DNA from: Mactromeris polynyma
Taxonomy: Eukaryota > Mollusca > Bivalvia > Venerida > Mactridae
DNA: 64,000 nucleotides
Reading direction: 5' to 3'
Assembly: GCA_032209605.1 (NCBI GenBank)
Contig: JASFXZ010000071.1
Location: 62,001 to 126,000 of the forward strand
Of the stretch, positions 11,490 through 22,916 are shown piece after piece. Made by a program: the position numbers and the translations under genes. Position 1 is the stretch's first letter, and the number at the start of each line of letters is the position of its first letter. Below the pieces are notes generated by a model. It saw only the letters and a program-made list of their open reading frames with translations. It was not told where the DNA came from and ran no database searches.

Positions 11490-11830
11490 ATATCCCGGTG
11501 GCGAGGGTAAATAAACTCAAATCCACAAATGCTAGACAGATTAGCGGATTAGTCCAGTGGTAACGCGCTTGGACTTGTAATCCTGGGATCGCAGGTTCGA
11601 TTCCCCGCTCCATCACTGACCGTACTAACAGTCTTTCGGACGAGACTTTAAAAACCGATGTCCCGTGTATGATGCTTTACACCGAGCACCTTAAAGAACC
11701 AGGGGTGCTTCTGGAACTGTCGCATTTCCTGTATCATGCACTTTCTTTCAAAAATCTAATATGACTAACATTCTTCCGGAGGCGTCGCCCATGTGGGAAA
11801 CCGGTGGCGACGATAAATAAAAGCAAAATA
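11490..11830 (+). mobile_element. tRNA-Thr-like SINE (family S2), preceded by a second tail
   Basis: Head 11544-11614: GCGGATTAGTCCAGTGGTAA with an intact A box, anticodon loop CTTGTAA (anticodon TGT, Thr-like) and B box GGTTCGATTCC. The body (TCTTTCGGACGAGACTTTAA, ATGTCCCGTGTATGATGC, CCGAGCACCTTAAAGAACC) resembles the 'Meta' central domain of metazoan SINEs as I remember it. It ends near ATAAATAAAAGCAAAATAC. Bases 11490-11540 repeat the tail motif CCGGTGGCGA...ATAAA, so another copy's 3' end sits immediately upstream. ATGCTAGACAGA and ATGTTAGACAGA flank the full copy and may be the target duplication. Confidence 0.8.
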
Positions 11831-13029
11831 CAACATGTTAGACAGAAATAATAATACATTCAAAGGAGTACCTTAACTGGAGTACCAGAAATTGCATTTA
11901 GGTTATTTTATTTTAATATTCACTGGCGTACCAGCTTGCTATTCATATTGGAAAACCATAACTTTAGATTAATATTTATAACTTTATATGACTGGATTTC
12001 CAGACATTGTTTAAGTGTGCGCATAAAAAAGAAATACAATAAGAAGGACTTTGTGGATTTTTGCAAACGTTCACTACAATCCATACGTACACAGAAATTC
12101 GACAGAAACTACTTCATAACACATGGACTAGTACAACTACATAGCAGTAACAACTTATACACTGATACACCCCTACGCCTCAATGTAGGGGTAATCTTTA
12201 TGGCATGTTGGTGTAGTTTCCAAAAATTGTGTAGATCTTGTTTAAGTATGATTTTTTAAGTATGGATACTTAATTGCACATCATTTTATCGCCAGAATAA
12301 ACATATGCCACATTTCTGTATTAAAGGGAGGTAATACACAATTTACCTTAACAGCGCTTTTGGAATTCCACTATGAACTTAGATAGCATGACTGTATTTC
12401 TGTTTGGCATATTACAACATTTTATTACATATGTAGTTTATATATTGAAATCAATCGCACACCGTTACTAATATCATTGGGTTTACATCGAAGTGCTACA
12501 GGTATTAAACAGTCCTTTAATCTGATAAACTGTTCATTATAGACTTACATGTATAATGTAACCATATACTTCATTAATGTATGAAGATTTACTATAAGGA
12601 CAAAAAGATCTGCCATCTACATATTTAAATACTTCAGTTATAAAGATATATAGATATGGCGAGGCGAACTATATGCGGCGAAAAGGCATGGTCATGGCGC
12701 ATATAGCTATTGTATGTCTTGTCCGATTGAAAAACATCATCATCATCACCTGTTCTAATTTAAAGAATACATGTTCCTCAAACTGCCATATATACATCTA
12801 TAAAGAATATAACTTTGTGTCACCTGACATATATTCCCCACATCAGACAGTGGACAAATCTTCTGGACAAGTACGGGGTATGTTTAATAAAATAACAGAA
12901 AAAAATATGCTAAAATGAAAAAAAATAGTTTGGTTTAGTGTTGCTTGATTAAAATTCAACTAACAGCTTCGAGCAGATAAAAGCGAGTAACCATTAATAT
13001 TCTATTTGATCACATCGCCACAGCCGTAG
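11831..13029. other. No gene seen
   Basis: AT-rich DNA. Open frames at 11936-12259 and 12673-12918 have no protein-like pattern. A short GC-richer patch near 12655-12715 (GGCGAACTATATGCGGCG) shares words with 13265-13380. Confidence 0.35.
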
Positions 13030-13076
13030 ACGGTCGGACCCGGGATCAAACCCGCGACCCTCGGACTGGAAACATG
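13030..13076 (-). mobile_element. tRNA-like fragment
   Basis: On the minus strand CCAGTCCGAGGGTCGCGGG is followed by GGTTTGATCCCGGGTCCGA, a B-box-like T arm. Only the 3' half of a tRNA-like head is visible; probably a SINE remnant. Confidence 0.4.
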
Positions 13077-13327
13077 TGTTTAAACTTATTATTTCTGTGA
13101 GGTTTTCACAATTTGATCATACACGAAGTAGCCGAAGCGCTGACATACTTCTATATGCGCACTATAATGCATTTGTACATAAAAGGATCATAACTCATTC
13201 GACCGACAGTGGTTATCTTATTCAAACACACATTTTAAAAAACATATTTAAGAGAAGTGAGCTTAATGCGGCGTCGAGGCACATGTCCGCCGTATTTAGC
13301 TAACGTGAACTGTATGTGGCGCTCTTT

Positions 13328-13361
13328 GCTGCATATAGTTAACGCATGAACTATATGCGGC
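13328..13361. repeat. Short inverted repeat (hairpin)
   Basis: GCTGCATATAGTT at 13328-13340 pairs with AACTATATGCGGC at 13349-13361 (12 of 13), with an 8-base loop. It lies in a patch rich in ATATGCGGC words (13265-13380); possibly the end of an unclassified element. Confidence 0.5.
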
Positions 13362-14784
13362 ACGGACTCTATGTGGCACTACAGTGCTTAACTTGCATAT
13401 TACCAAATCTACTACTGTAGATAATCTGTATACTGATTGGCTGAAACGTTATTCATATTTTATCTGGTCATATGTGTATTTTTTTCTTGACACATTTACC
13501 AATATTTTATATCATGATCAATATAGGGTAAATATTGACCGTAAGCAATCGATTTTGTGGGTGCTAAGTATTTTATTACATTAGAAAGAAACGTCAAAAT
13601 ATTTGTTTAAAGTGACGTCAAGAGCGTAAATTATGAACAGCGGTTAACCACATTCCCACGAACTAGAATAAAGATGTCACCAAAATGAACTATTTCAAAC
13701 AAACATAGATATAAATTAATTAAAGCAAGATTTTTTAATTTCAGAAAAAAAGATATAAACACCAATACTATTGATTCAAACGTGATTTAATTGCGATTTT
13801 ATTTCCAAACCCAAATTTGTTTTCCGATAGCTTCATTAACTTGTATTCAAGTATTTCGACTTTTCGGACGAAATGATAACTCACCGAAATCGTAAATTCA
13901 TAAATGACCCATCTTATAAATATTAGACGCCTCGTTCTCCAATGACATGTTTGTTTTTATTCGGATACTAGTATAGTATTTCCTCAGTATGCAACGTCAA
14001 CTACAAATAGTTTATTGCATAAAAACATATTAACATGTTTTATAGCAATTATACAAAATATATGTGACAAAAGGCATAGAAGAGCACATGATGAATCCCC
14101 GCGCATTTAAGTTACATCCGGATAATCTTAAATCGATTTCATAATTACCCCAGGGTAGGTAACCTGACCCCGATTTCATATTACCCTCGAGCAGATCATA
14201 TTGCCCCCTCACAGACTGAGCAAAAATGATAATCCCAATAATCATGTAATTAGTAATTTGAATAAATTGTGAAGACACCAACTATTGATAGCTGGTATCA
14301 AACTGCAATACAATTATTAAAAAATGTTAATTACATGAAAATCACTCATACACTTGTTCACAGCACATGAAGTATTACATATGATAATCTGATTCGTAAA
14401 TTTTCAATCTGATTGATGGAATCGGAATGAAACAATGCTATTATTCAGGAATCCATATGTAATTTATAAGATATATAGAATTCACTTTATAACTATCCTG
14501 GGGGTAATTTGAAATGGATTACATCCCACCTCCCGGTAATCTGACAATGATGTTAAGTTACCAGGGTGAAACCTGAAACGAGTTAAGTCTATAATATCGC
14601 TACATCGGTTCTGAACTTATCTGAATTCATGTTCCAAATCAAGAACACTGATACGAATAATATGCACTAACTGACATTTTAAAAATTTACCGAAAATGAT
14701 TAATCGTTTATGTCTAAATTGCTGCGAAGATACAAAAATGTATACAACAACATAAAAACGTGTGTTTATGATTTTCATTGTTTA
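13362..14784. other. No gene seen; repeated GGGTAAT words
   Basis: AT-rich. The blocks at 14135-14205 and 14490-14575 share words such as GGGTAATATGAAATCGGG and GGGGGTAATTTGAAATGG on opposite strands, suggesting a decayed element with inverted ends. A minus-strand frame at 14030-14281 runs through the first block and is probably fortuitous. Confidence 0.35.
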
Positions 14785-15085
14785 GGCTCAGTCGTACTAA
14801 CATGGTTTTGCTATTTACATATCAGTGTTGTGTAAACCAACCAAATCTTACGTTAACTATAATTTCTCTTCAACCGAACAACGTTTGTAACATTGACGCG
14901 GATTGATTAACCTTTCGATAATGGGTACGTTACCTTACCGAAATCCACTGAATTTCGGTGAATTTACCGAAATCCATTTTGGATCTAGAGTGACCAGTAA
15001 TCGTAACATATCGGCATTTTTTTATGTTGCACAACAAATTTTAACCTTCAAATTGCGCCGACCATATGTTTCAAGATATTTCTTG
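14785..15085 (+). repeat. 310-bp dispersed repeat, copy 1
   Basis: Begins near CAGTCGTACTAACATGG and ends near TTTCAAGATATTTCTTGTTT. Collinear with 39258-39573 (plus) and 53613-53924 (minus). All three share the same edges, so it is a defined unit, but no terminal inverted repeats, pol III boxes or poly(A) tail are evident. It contains a reading frame open in copies 1 and 2 (FGEFTEI, VTSNR, VAQQIL). Confidence 0.8.
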
Positions 15086-15344
15086 TTTGGTAATGTACGT
15101 GTACATGTACTCTCCTTTATGATTCATTTTACGGGAATGTTCTTTGTATGTTTATTACAATGTATGTATTTTACTTTGTACATTGCTTATAAATGCTCTC
15201 CAGGAATGAACGAAATAAAGGTATCTATATAAGACAAGAGGCTATCAAGGGCATATTCTTGTGATCAGTAAAATTTATTCGTCGTAAGTCGCCATTTAAA
15301 TTGGCTCATTTGCTATTTCTTGAGAAACGAGCGTCTCGACGAAC

Positions 15345-15826
15345 CTACATTTAAGCCGAGGTCACAATGGAACCACAACAGGAATATACAGGTTCACGAC
15401 GAACATTTTGGGGATTTCGGGGCTTGTCTTGCGATGTTGTACGGCAGTCGTAGAAAAAAGGGTGTCGTGGCTTGAAATTCGGACTACCCTTTTTTATGCC
15501 ACGACAGATCCATCGACTTTTTGTCTTAAGCCTCGGTCACTATAAAACCCACGATAATTTGTCGTACAAAATATTCCTTTTTCTGTCGTGGTTAAATTTC
15601 GTAGGACATGGACAATTTTGCGGTTATGTCGTCCGACAGTCGCAGGACAAACCTGTCACTGTCGTTGCTCATAAACACGTGAACATGTCGTGTGACTGTC
15701 GTGCGACACTCGTGCGAATTTCGTACTTTTGTCGTCTGTTCCTCCTGTCATGAAAGCATCTAAAATTGCATTTGACCACTTACACACCATTGTTCTTGTT
15801 CATTGTTTAACCACGACAGAAAAAAT
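15345..15826. mobile_element. Element(s) with TTAAGCC ends and inverted repeats
   Basis: TTTAAGCCGAGGTCACAATG (about 15350) and CTTAAGCCTCGGTCACTATA (about 15530) are related starts. A perfect 19-bp inverted repeat, TTTTTCTGTCGTGGTTAAA (15578-15596) and its complement (15806-15824), bounds the right part. A hairpin of AAAAAAGGGT/ACCCTTTTTT type lies at 15453-15500. The interior is full of GTCGTG/CACGAC words. Likely one or two decayed non-autonomous DNA transposons inserted at TTAA. Confidence 0.5.
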
Positions 15827-16457
15827 GTATATTTCGTACTATACAACGCTATATTAATAATCAATTTCATGCACTAAACGTGCTTTTATGGGTAAGAGAC
15901 TAAGTCGGAGCCAGGAGTTTACTGATGATTTAAACCCTCGTACCCTGGTTGTTATATAAAGTTATTTATTGATCATTTATTGCCCCATATTCCCTACATG
16001 TACTCACAGTGACACGAGGCAGTCATATATACACCGAGTGCATTCAAGTGGCTGTAACTTCAAACTGACAATGAACTACGTATATTTACCGTTCATTTAT
16101 CATCCACAATAAATTTACTTGTAAAAATCCTATTTGGCTTATCTCACTTGACAATGTCTATAATTTTCAGAGACATTTTTTGCATCGAAGTCCGCTTCTG
16201 TTTGAAGAGTGTGTACTTTAAACAGGCTTACTGTAAATCCAATCGTACTTACATGTATTTCTCATATTTTATAACCGATTTTTTTCATTCATTTCATGGA
16301 TTATAAAGATTTCATTCTGTGCTTAAATTGAAATATTTGCTGACCTTCGCTAAAAATAAGATAAAACATATTGACAAAATGGTGCACATCAAAGCATGAG
16401 AGATTTATATATGGAAACATATCCACAACTGGGTTTTAAATTCTCCAACACAAACTT
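15827..16457. other. No gene seen
   Basis: AT-rich DNA without a recognisable exon or repeat. Confidence 0.4.
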
Positions 16458-16508
16458 TTGTTTTGTTTTTGTTTTACGTATACAAATGAATTTCAAATTG
16501 ATTGGGTT

Positions 16509-17165
16509 ATGGTCATTTTATGTCTGTTGCTCATTAGTTTAACAATTTATGTAGTAATTTCAAAAAAACTTATTTATCAAACTTTTTTGATAATTTTATC
16601 GTATCTAAAACTCAAAATGGCCTGCCTGCAACAATGTGAAGTTAAATTTCTTCAACAGCCTTCTTATTTTAGTCTTCGTCTTTTGTTTTTTCCCCAATTT
16701 TCTGCGTCACATTGCTCAAAATTGGATTATATATTGCCGGGAATATTGGCAATTTATTGCATTATAGTTAATTCATTTGAATTCAAATTTGTGGTAACAT
16801 CTTTCAATATGTCACTTTTTTGGTCATTGATTGGCAAATGGCGAATTGTGGAAGATATTTGCGGGTTATGGAATACTGGTAAACACACAGAATTAAACCG
16901 TAATTATTCTCAGTGGCCAAGTTATATCGAACATTTATTTGCCATGAACGATAGTTATGTCGGCATTATTCTTAAAATTCTTATAACCAATTGCAATCAA
17001 ATTGTCTCGTCGTTAGTCGCCATATTCATTATCTCTACGCTCACATCGAGGGACCATCGCATATCGGCGCAGGCCGATTTTTGCTCTGACGGTTCTAGGA
17101 CGCCAAATAATGGCTTGGGCGCCAATCGCGTATGCCACAAAGTTAAAACGAATAAGACCGATTAA
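16509..17165 (+). CDS. Long open frame of unknown nature, hydrophobic
   Basis: A stop-free frame runs from about 16450 to the TAA at 17163-17165. The first in-frame ATG is at 16509 (MVILCLLLISLTIYVVIS), giving about 218 residues. Several hydrophobic stretches could be membrane helices (residues about 1-20, 75-95 and 175-195 of the ATG frame); the last 40 residues are hydrophilic and GC-richer. A frame this long is unlikely by chance at about 35% GC. No family motif is recognised, and no splice sites or poly(A) signal clearly belong to it. It may be a decayed single-exon gene, a transposon piece, or fortuitous. Confidence 0.25.
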   Translation: MVILCLLLISLTIYVVISKKLIYQTFLIILSYLKLKMACLQQCEVKFLQQPSYFSLRLLFFPQFSASHCSKLDYILPGILAIYCIIVNSFEFKFVVTSFNMSLFWSLIGKWRIVEDICGLWNTGKHTELNRNYSQWPSYIEHLFAMNDSYVGIILKILITNCNQIVSSLVAIFIISTLTSRDHRISAQADFCSDGSRTPNNGLGANRVCHKVKTNKTD

Positions 17166-17279
17166 TCAAGCAGCAGGGTGTTGACTGAATCACGTTAAGT
17201 GCTTATTTATTATAGCGTGACTCCTATTTAAAAGACCAGTCATTTCTGACTTATGAGACACCTACATTCTAATCACATT

Positions 17280-17475
17280 GACTTCTCGATTCATATCCTT
17301 TAATGCCAGGCACCAGGCAGGTAGGCGCGCGGTAACAATTATTTAATTTTTAAAAGTTTATTAATAATTTAACTGACTGGCGGCTCGCCAGCCGGCCATA
17401 TCAGAACGGATACCTACCGGAATTCGAACCTTCGACCTCCTGCTCCCAAGGCGAATGCCTTAAACACTCTGCCAT
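17280..17475 (-). mobile_element. tRNA-derived SINE (family S3), copy 1
   Basis: On the minus strand the head starts ATGGCAGAGTGTTTAAGGCA (A box) with B box GAAGGTTCGAATTCCGG; the spacing recalls a class II (Ser/Leu) tRNA. The 3' part CTACCTGCCTGGTGCCTGG, then AAAGGATATGAATCGAGAAG, matches the end of the copy at 45463-45650. Confidence 0.75.
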
Positions 17476-17754
17476 GTATATTTCTGTTCTACCTTTTTCC
17501 AGTTGACTGATTTTATCGAAACAATAAGGAGCTCTTAAATAAATATATAATTGCAAATCTGTTTATAGAAATCAAATTTACGAGTTTATCGATAAATGCT
17601 GACATTAGGTATCTCACTATATTCAAGTTATATTAAGTTTATTGCAAAACTATTTATTACGTTCCATATATAGGTACTGCAAATAAATGACTTTTGACTT
17701 TTTGGCATGTCGAGACGATGAATTGTTATATTGCTGCATTAAAGCTATATTAGT

Positions 17755-17900
17755 TTTTTCTCTCTTCTCAGAATAATAGCTATATGGTAGTTTAAAAGCA
17801 CTCAAGTTGCATTACATTTCACTAGACCTACTGTTTATTTGACATTGACATGTTTCCAAACCGAAAGTAGCTGATTTTAGTCAGCAAAACGAATGTTCTC
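17755..17900 (+). repeat. Dispersed repeat D, partial copy
   Basis: Shares GTTTAAAAGCACTCAAGTTG and TGACATGTTTCCAAACCGAA with 18640-18790 and 23165-23230. Unclassified. Confidence 0.5.
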
Positions 17901-18142
17901 TGAAGAAAGTCAGGACATAAGTAAGTTATGACAGGTGGAAAAAGATTCATTATATAGTTCGTTAAATACTTATTATCCGTATCGTTTTGTATCATATTTC
18001 TGCTATTTTTATTATTGATGCTTTTTCGCAACAACGGAGCGAAATAACGAAATGTAAAAAATGAGTACGAAAGACCGGTGGTGACATATTCACACTTCAT
18101 CATTTCTCTCATAGGAAAGTCACGCTTTCACGATTTCAATTT

Positions 18143-18280
18143 CACGAATTCATAATCTTGAAATCGCGACTTAGTCACCACCTGTCATTCGCACTCACTA
18201 AACTTGAATTTGTGATATCAATAGTTTTACTTAACGAGTCCACGATGTCAACATCCCGAATTCAAGATTATGAATTCGTG
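18143..18280. repeat. Perfect 20-bp inverted repeat
   Basis: CACGAATTCATAATCTTGAA at 18143-18162 is the exact reverse complement of 18261-18280, with a 98-base spacer; further CACGAATT words flank both arms. It may be the core of a palindromic MITE whose outer ends have decayed. Confidence 0.75.
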
Positions 18281-18639
18281 AAGTTGAATTGTGAATTCGT
18301 GAATTATTGAATTAGCGATTTTCCTAGGAGAACAATAATGACGTTCGAATGTCTCCATCGGTCTTTCGTAAATGAGTTAACTTAACAGTGAACTCCAAAC
18401 TGGACGTTAAGTCAATTTCGTTGTTTTTGCATATATCACTATATTTTCTCATGGTAAGCCAAAGTAATCGATACGTTCAGAAAATGGTCTACATCATTTT
18501 TCTAAAAGAACAGACCGATCGTTTTATCGCGTTCAAATCTGTTTTAAAATATTATATGCATAATTATACTGGTATATGTGTTTGAACATGCATATAAAGA
18601 ATTTCTTGTGATTTTAATTTCTTTCATCTATTGAAAGCG

Positions 18640-19095
18640 GCACGATATTTGTTCTCTTCTAACATGCTATAGTGTAGTTTCAAATCACTCAAAGCGCGAT
18701 TCATTTTACAAATACTTTCTTCACGGTAAGTTTGAGATTGACGCGTTTGTAAACCGAAAGTATCCAGCTTAGACACCAACAGGGATTGTGACTCTAATTT
18801 GTCGTTTTCATTACGAACACAGAAATACCCTAGGTGTCATTACATCAAAAACGTTTTAAAACTACATACGTGTTTTTTCATGTCAGAAATCATCACATTC
18901 AACAGTTTCTGCCTGGTGTTCTTCATTGATAAAGAAGTTTCTTCGTAGAAAATTAGAAGTTAAATGTCTTATTTAAAGCAAAATATGTTATATCAGCGAA
19001 AAAAGAATATTGTCGTCGGCAGAAATGTCTTTTCTTACCAAATATGCTAAACGATTTGTACATACATTAATTACATAAAATATCTTAGAGGTATT
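18640..19095 (+). repeat. Dispersed repeat D, long copy
   Basis: Collinear with 23105-23450: shared words include GTAAACCGAAAGTA / CCGAACCGGAAGTA, AAATGTCTTATTT...GCAAAATATGT, and CATACATTAATTA / CATACATTGATTA. Ends are indistinct and no coding frame is conserved. Confidence 0.5.
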
Positions 19096-19311
19096 CCGCT
19101 TTAATTGATATCAGTTAAATCATGTAATGTAGATGTGTATTTTATACGGATTTGGAAGAGTCTGGTTTAATATATTAAAACAATGGCTGGATATTAATAA
19201 CGAGCACATTCAAACCGTTTGAAATGGCGGGAAATTAATTACGGAGATTTAACCGTTTAAAATGGCAAATAAATAGTTGGATATTTATCTTATTAAAATA
19301 TAAAATACAAC

Positions 19312-19538
19312 CTCTGAAATTTTGTCTTTTTCTTCTTTTCCCCTGGAAACAGACATTTGCCGTTCAATGTTGGTGATGTTGGTGTGTCTGGTATTGAAGT
19401 ATCCGACGATATTGACGATACAGAATCAAACGAGAAAGGTCTCTTCATTTGTCCGTCGGGGAAGGGAGAAATACTCCCATTTCCGTTTGTAGATCCATTC
19501 GTTATAACTGATAATTTCAGTGGTGCCTTTTTGCCCAT
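19312..19538 (-). CDS. Candidate first coding exon, Ser/Thr-Pro-rich N-terminus
   Basis: Minus-strand ATG at 19538 in strong context (AAAATGGGC) opens MGKKAPLKLSVITNGSTNGN, a Gly/Asn/Ser-rich stretch, then MKRPFSFDSVSSISSDTSIP with DTPTSP following, and a basic end (GEKKKKTKFQ). The Ser/Thr-Pro and RxxS sites look like a phosphoregulated disordered N-terminus. The most likely end is CAGAG|GTTGTA (donor at 19311-19310), a weak donor, giving phase 2 as in the 10.1-kb exon. Without splicing the frame would stop at 19293. Same strand as the exons at 10.1 and 34.6 kb. Family not recognised. Confidence 0.55.
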
Positions 19539-21072
19539 TTTTTATATTTTTTGTAACAATTACATAAATAATAGTTTTAAAAAAATATTGTTCTTTTCTG
19601 AAAATCAAATTCAGTATAGTTTTTTTTCTAAATATTCACGTCATTTTAAGGTATACTTTTCGGCGTATAATACACTATGCAGTTATCAAATTCGGTATCG
19701 TTTTTCCAGTAAAAGTTTGTCAAAACATAAAAATTCTAGCCAATCAAAAATTGAACATTTTCGAAATCCGTAATTCTTAAAAAACTCCGACGAAATGCTT
19801 CTAACTTGACGAATTCTAATATCGGACTAAGCTGGTTTTCCAGATCTTCCCATGAGGAAAACGCGTGTTATTTTAAGGTTAATTAATTTATTACTTATCC
19901 ATTATTGTGGTCACCATCAACGTAGTTAAAATACTGTTTGCGTTTAGACATAAAATCGGAATAAAAACTTAGTATGACATTTCTAATTTACAACAAACTG
20001 TAGAAAAAGATATTTATTATCACAAAGTTGAGGGAATATAGGATTGGGACGGCAAATTTACAATCAGTATGTAAAACACTCGCCATTTATAAAATATTAT
20101 GTATACATGAGCCCCTAGCATATATCTGCCTGCAGCGTGATTACAGGATGCGTACGTGGGTGAACCGATATTTCTCAGTTAGCGATATTATACCATTTAT
20201 TGTCTTATAAAGAGGTCGATATGCGGTATAATCAACCGGGCAAAAGTGATTTCGACTTAATAACCTCGTATTTTTGATTTAGCGATAATAAAAAGTATTG
20301 TTGTAATGCTTAATACCGTACCTTGACTAAACATAAAAATCAACAAACAATATGACATTTATCATTCCATGTACTGGACTACTGATGTTTTAAACGTTAT
20401 ACTTTCTTCTGACGACTCTTTGCAAATCTATCGTTGATGTGTGCTTATACCATTTTAAGTATTAAAAATTTACGCCGAGTAACAATGATAAAATATGCTA
20501 GTATATACCCTCTTTAAATTCACACGTGTTTATCTGCAATAACTTTCCATACCCACCGGTGTTAAATAAAAATAACTTCGCTATAGTATTTTCGTTCTTA
20601 AATGCTTATCATAATCTAATATAATTTATTATTTTGTAACTATGGTTATCACATTGCTAACTGTTCTCAGTGAAAGTTCCCTTGAGTTATAATCAAGAAA
20701 ATAATGTGCATCTCGGAAAAAGGCACTACCCATTTTTTGCTCTTTTTTCAAATTTTAGTTTTTAAAATATACATTCTTTGTGTAGGCAATTATATTGCTG
20801 CCGAATAAGGATATCATCAGCGGTAATTGTCAGCTGCACGCTGAAATGTTTATAAAATTTTGCACGTGCGCATTTTGTACATAAATCATTCTGCTGGCGA
20901 AAAGTCCATATTATATAAATATTTAAACTATCCGCACACAATTTTAGAATATGTAACATATACTTTCAACAGGGATGGTTATTTATTTCCCATATCTTCA
21001 CACTTACAAAACACACGAAATCTTCCGAAAAACAACAAACTTATTTTTCAATTATTTCTTTACCTTTGTTAA
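19539..21072. other. Upstream or intronic AT-rich DNA
   Basis: Would include the promoter and 5' untranslated region of the 19.3-kb exon if that is a first exon. No TATA box or other site can be assigned with confidence; no repeats recognised. Confidence 0.35.
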
Positions 21073-21573
21073 GCCCCGTTCTCACTGTCCCGGATGGGCG
21101 CCCCGGTACATCATAATGCTGGTATACGCCAGTGCAGTGCCGGGTCTATACCGTGGCTCTACCGTGATAGTCCTCGGTAATCTGGGAGTGGTCGGGAGTA
21201 CTCCACGCACGGTAGACCTACGGTTACCAACGGGGGCCACCGGGGTGCCACTTGGGCTCCACCGGTGCGTGACCGGTGCTATACCGGGTTGGACCGGCGA
21301 CCACCGGGACACGACCTGGGTCACATCGGGATGGAACGGGAAACACGCAGGTGCGACACCGTAAATGAAACGTGCCAAACCGGGAACTAACCAGTGTAAT
21401 CTGGGATCAAACGGGGACATCCGGCTTCTAAACCGGGGGCACTCCGGGACAACGACGAGAATGTGAGAATGCAATTGAAATATTTTGGCAAAAATGTCCC
21501 GGATCATCCCGGTATACCAGCTTTTTTTCATCGGGAGATACCGGGACCAGAACCGGGACAGTGAGAATGGGAA
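21073..21573. mobile_element. GC-rich non-autonomous DNA transposon with inverted ends
   Basis: CCGTTCTCACTGTCCCGG at the left (21076) matches the reverse complement of CCGGGACAGTGAGAATGG at the right (17 of 18). The interior is strikingly GC-rich with many ACCGG and CCGGG words. TTAA precedes the left end and TTTA lies at the right, so insertion at TTAA is possible. The long open frames on both strands here (20975-21364, 21082-21531) reflect few stop codons in GC-rich DNA. Confidence 0.75.
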
Positions 21574-22447
21574 TTTACCGAATCAATGTTAGTTTCATTA
21601 CAGGGCAATAATTAGATCTTAAGATAAATAAACGAAGTATTTCATTCTAATTGTATTAACATCTATCGTGTTACCAATATTTGCACAGCTCTAGCGAAAA
21701 CCAGTATCTTGATTTATTCGGTTCTAAATATTGTCAAAAATTAAAGCCGGCAATTTTTTAGCCCATAAAATCTAGTTTGAAAAAACTAAAACACTCAACA
21801 CGGACAATGGAAGTGAATGTATTTTCGATGTTTACCAAATGTCCGAATACGACATATCTGTCAGACAAACAGCGGGCCGTAAATTTGTCCAAGATAAGTA
21901 GTTGAGACTCCAAATTTGGATTTTACGGTATATATAAATATGCCAAACGAACACTTATAGGACTGAGAGTATTTATTTGTTCTTTATAAGTGTAAAACAA
22001 GCAATTTTTTCAAAATATTACCTACCACTTGTGAGAAACAATTTATTATACGTGGTTGAAATAATCTATAGGACTACCAAATAACTCACACTGCCTCTTC
22101 GTGGAAAGCATGCAATCTGTATATGAACTGAGGCCTTCAACTAGTGTTCGTTTACCGGACTTTCTCAAAATTATATATATCAAAAATTACAACGCCATAA
22201 ACAAGTAGTGGTACGTTCGATAAACCCTATAGCTGATTAGTTTTATTTCGACTCACTTGAAAATTGTGTATATATCGATAAGTAACGAATGAGTTATTAT
22301 CGTTAGTTTACATGGATTACTGAAAGTTAAAATAAAGTCACATCAATTTTCGATATCACAACATCATGGTGTATAGAAGTAGAGCGGATATTGCTAGTCT
22401 TCGAACCGAAAGCGGCGAGGGGCGTGAGATTTGCAGTCAGTTACCTA
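21574..22447. other. No gene seen
   Basis: AT-rich DNA with no recognised coding or repeat signal. Confidence 0.4.
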
Positions 22448-22601
22448 CAGGGCCGTAAATTACACGGAGGCATGTAGGCAGTTGCCTCCTATTGCGGGAA
22501 AAAAATAATCATTTTTTGTCTAAAAAGGGTCCAAAATTTTTTTCGCCTCGCTCCGTTCGGCGAGGTGAATCCCCTTCCAGGGGAGGCAATTTACGGCCCT
22601 G
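22448..22601. mobile_element. hAT-like MITE, 154 bp
   Basis: Ends CAGGGCCGTAAATT and AATTTACGGCCCTG are exact inverted repeats of 14 bases; CAGGG ends are typical of hAT elements. ACCTA flanks both sides. Inside are a GGAGGC...GCCTCC palindrome and a CTCGC...GCGAG hairpin around CCGTTC. Confidence 0.8.
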
Positions 22602-22916
22602 ACCTATACCACTTGACCATAAAAGCGTCTTATTTTTTCAGTGCTAGACGCTCTTGTGTCCTTTTTCATTAAATGTGCATATTTTTTGTAATGAAAAAAA
22701 TGTAAAATACTTATATGTGCAATGTTCTTACTATGAAATATTATGTGAATACGTCTTGTTTATTTCTGTTGTTGCTACTGCGTATAGGAATGTACATGCA
22801 TATATGATGTATAGTCGTTTCCTTTTTGTCATGTGACACTCTGTATTCAATGTATGGTAAAATGTATTGTTGCTAATGCTGCCCTATTCTGGTCTCATGC
22901 AGAATACAGTAAAACC

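Noticed and set aside
11544..11614. Functional tRNA-Thr gene
   Set aside because: The head is tRNA-like with anticodon TGT, but it is joined to a SINE body and repeated elsewhere (35684); acceptor-stem pairing is imperfect.
20975..21531. 129- and 149-residue open frames on opposite strands
   Set aside because: They lie wholly in the GC-rich inverted-repeat element, where stop codons are rare; both strands are open at once and no domain is visible.
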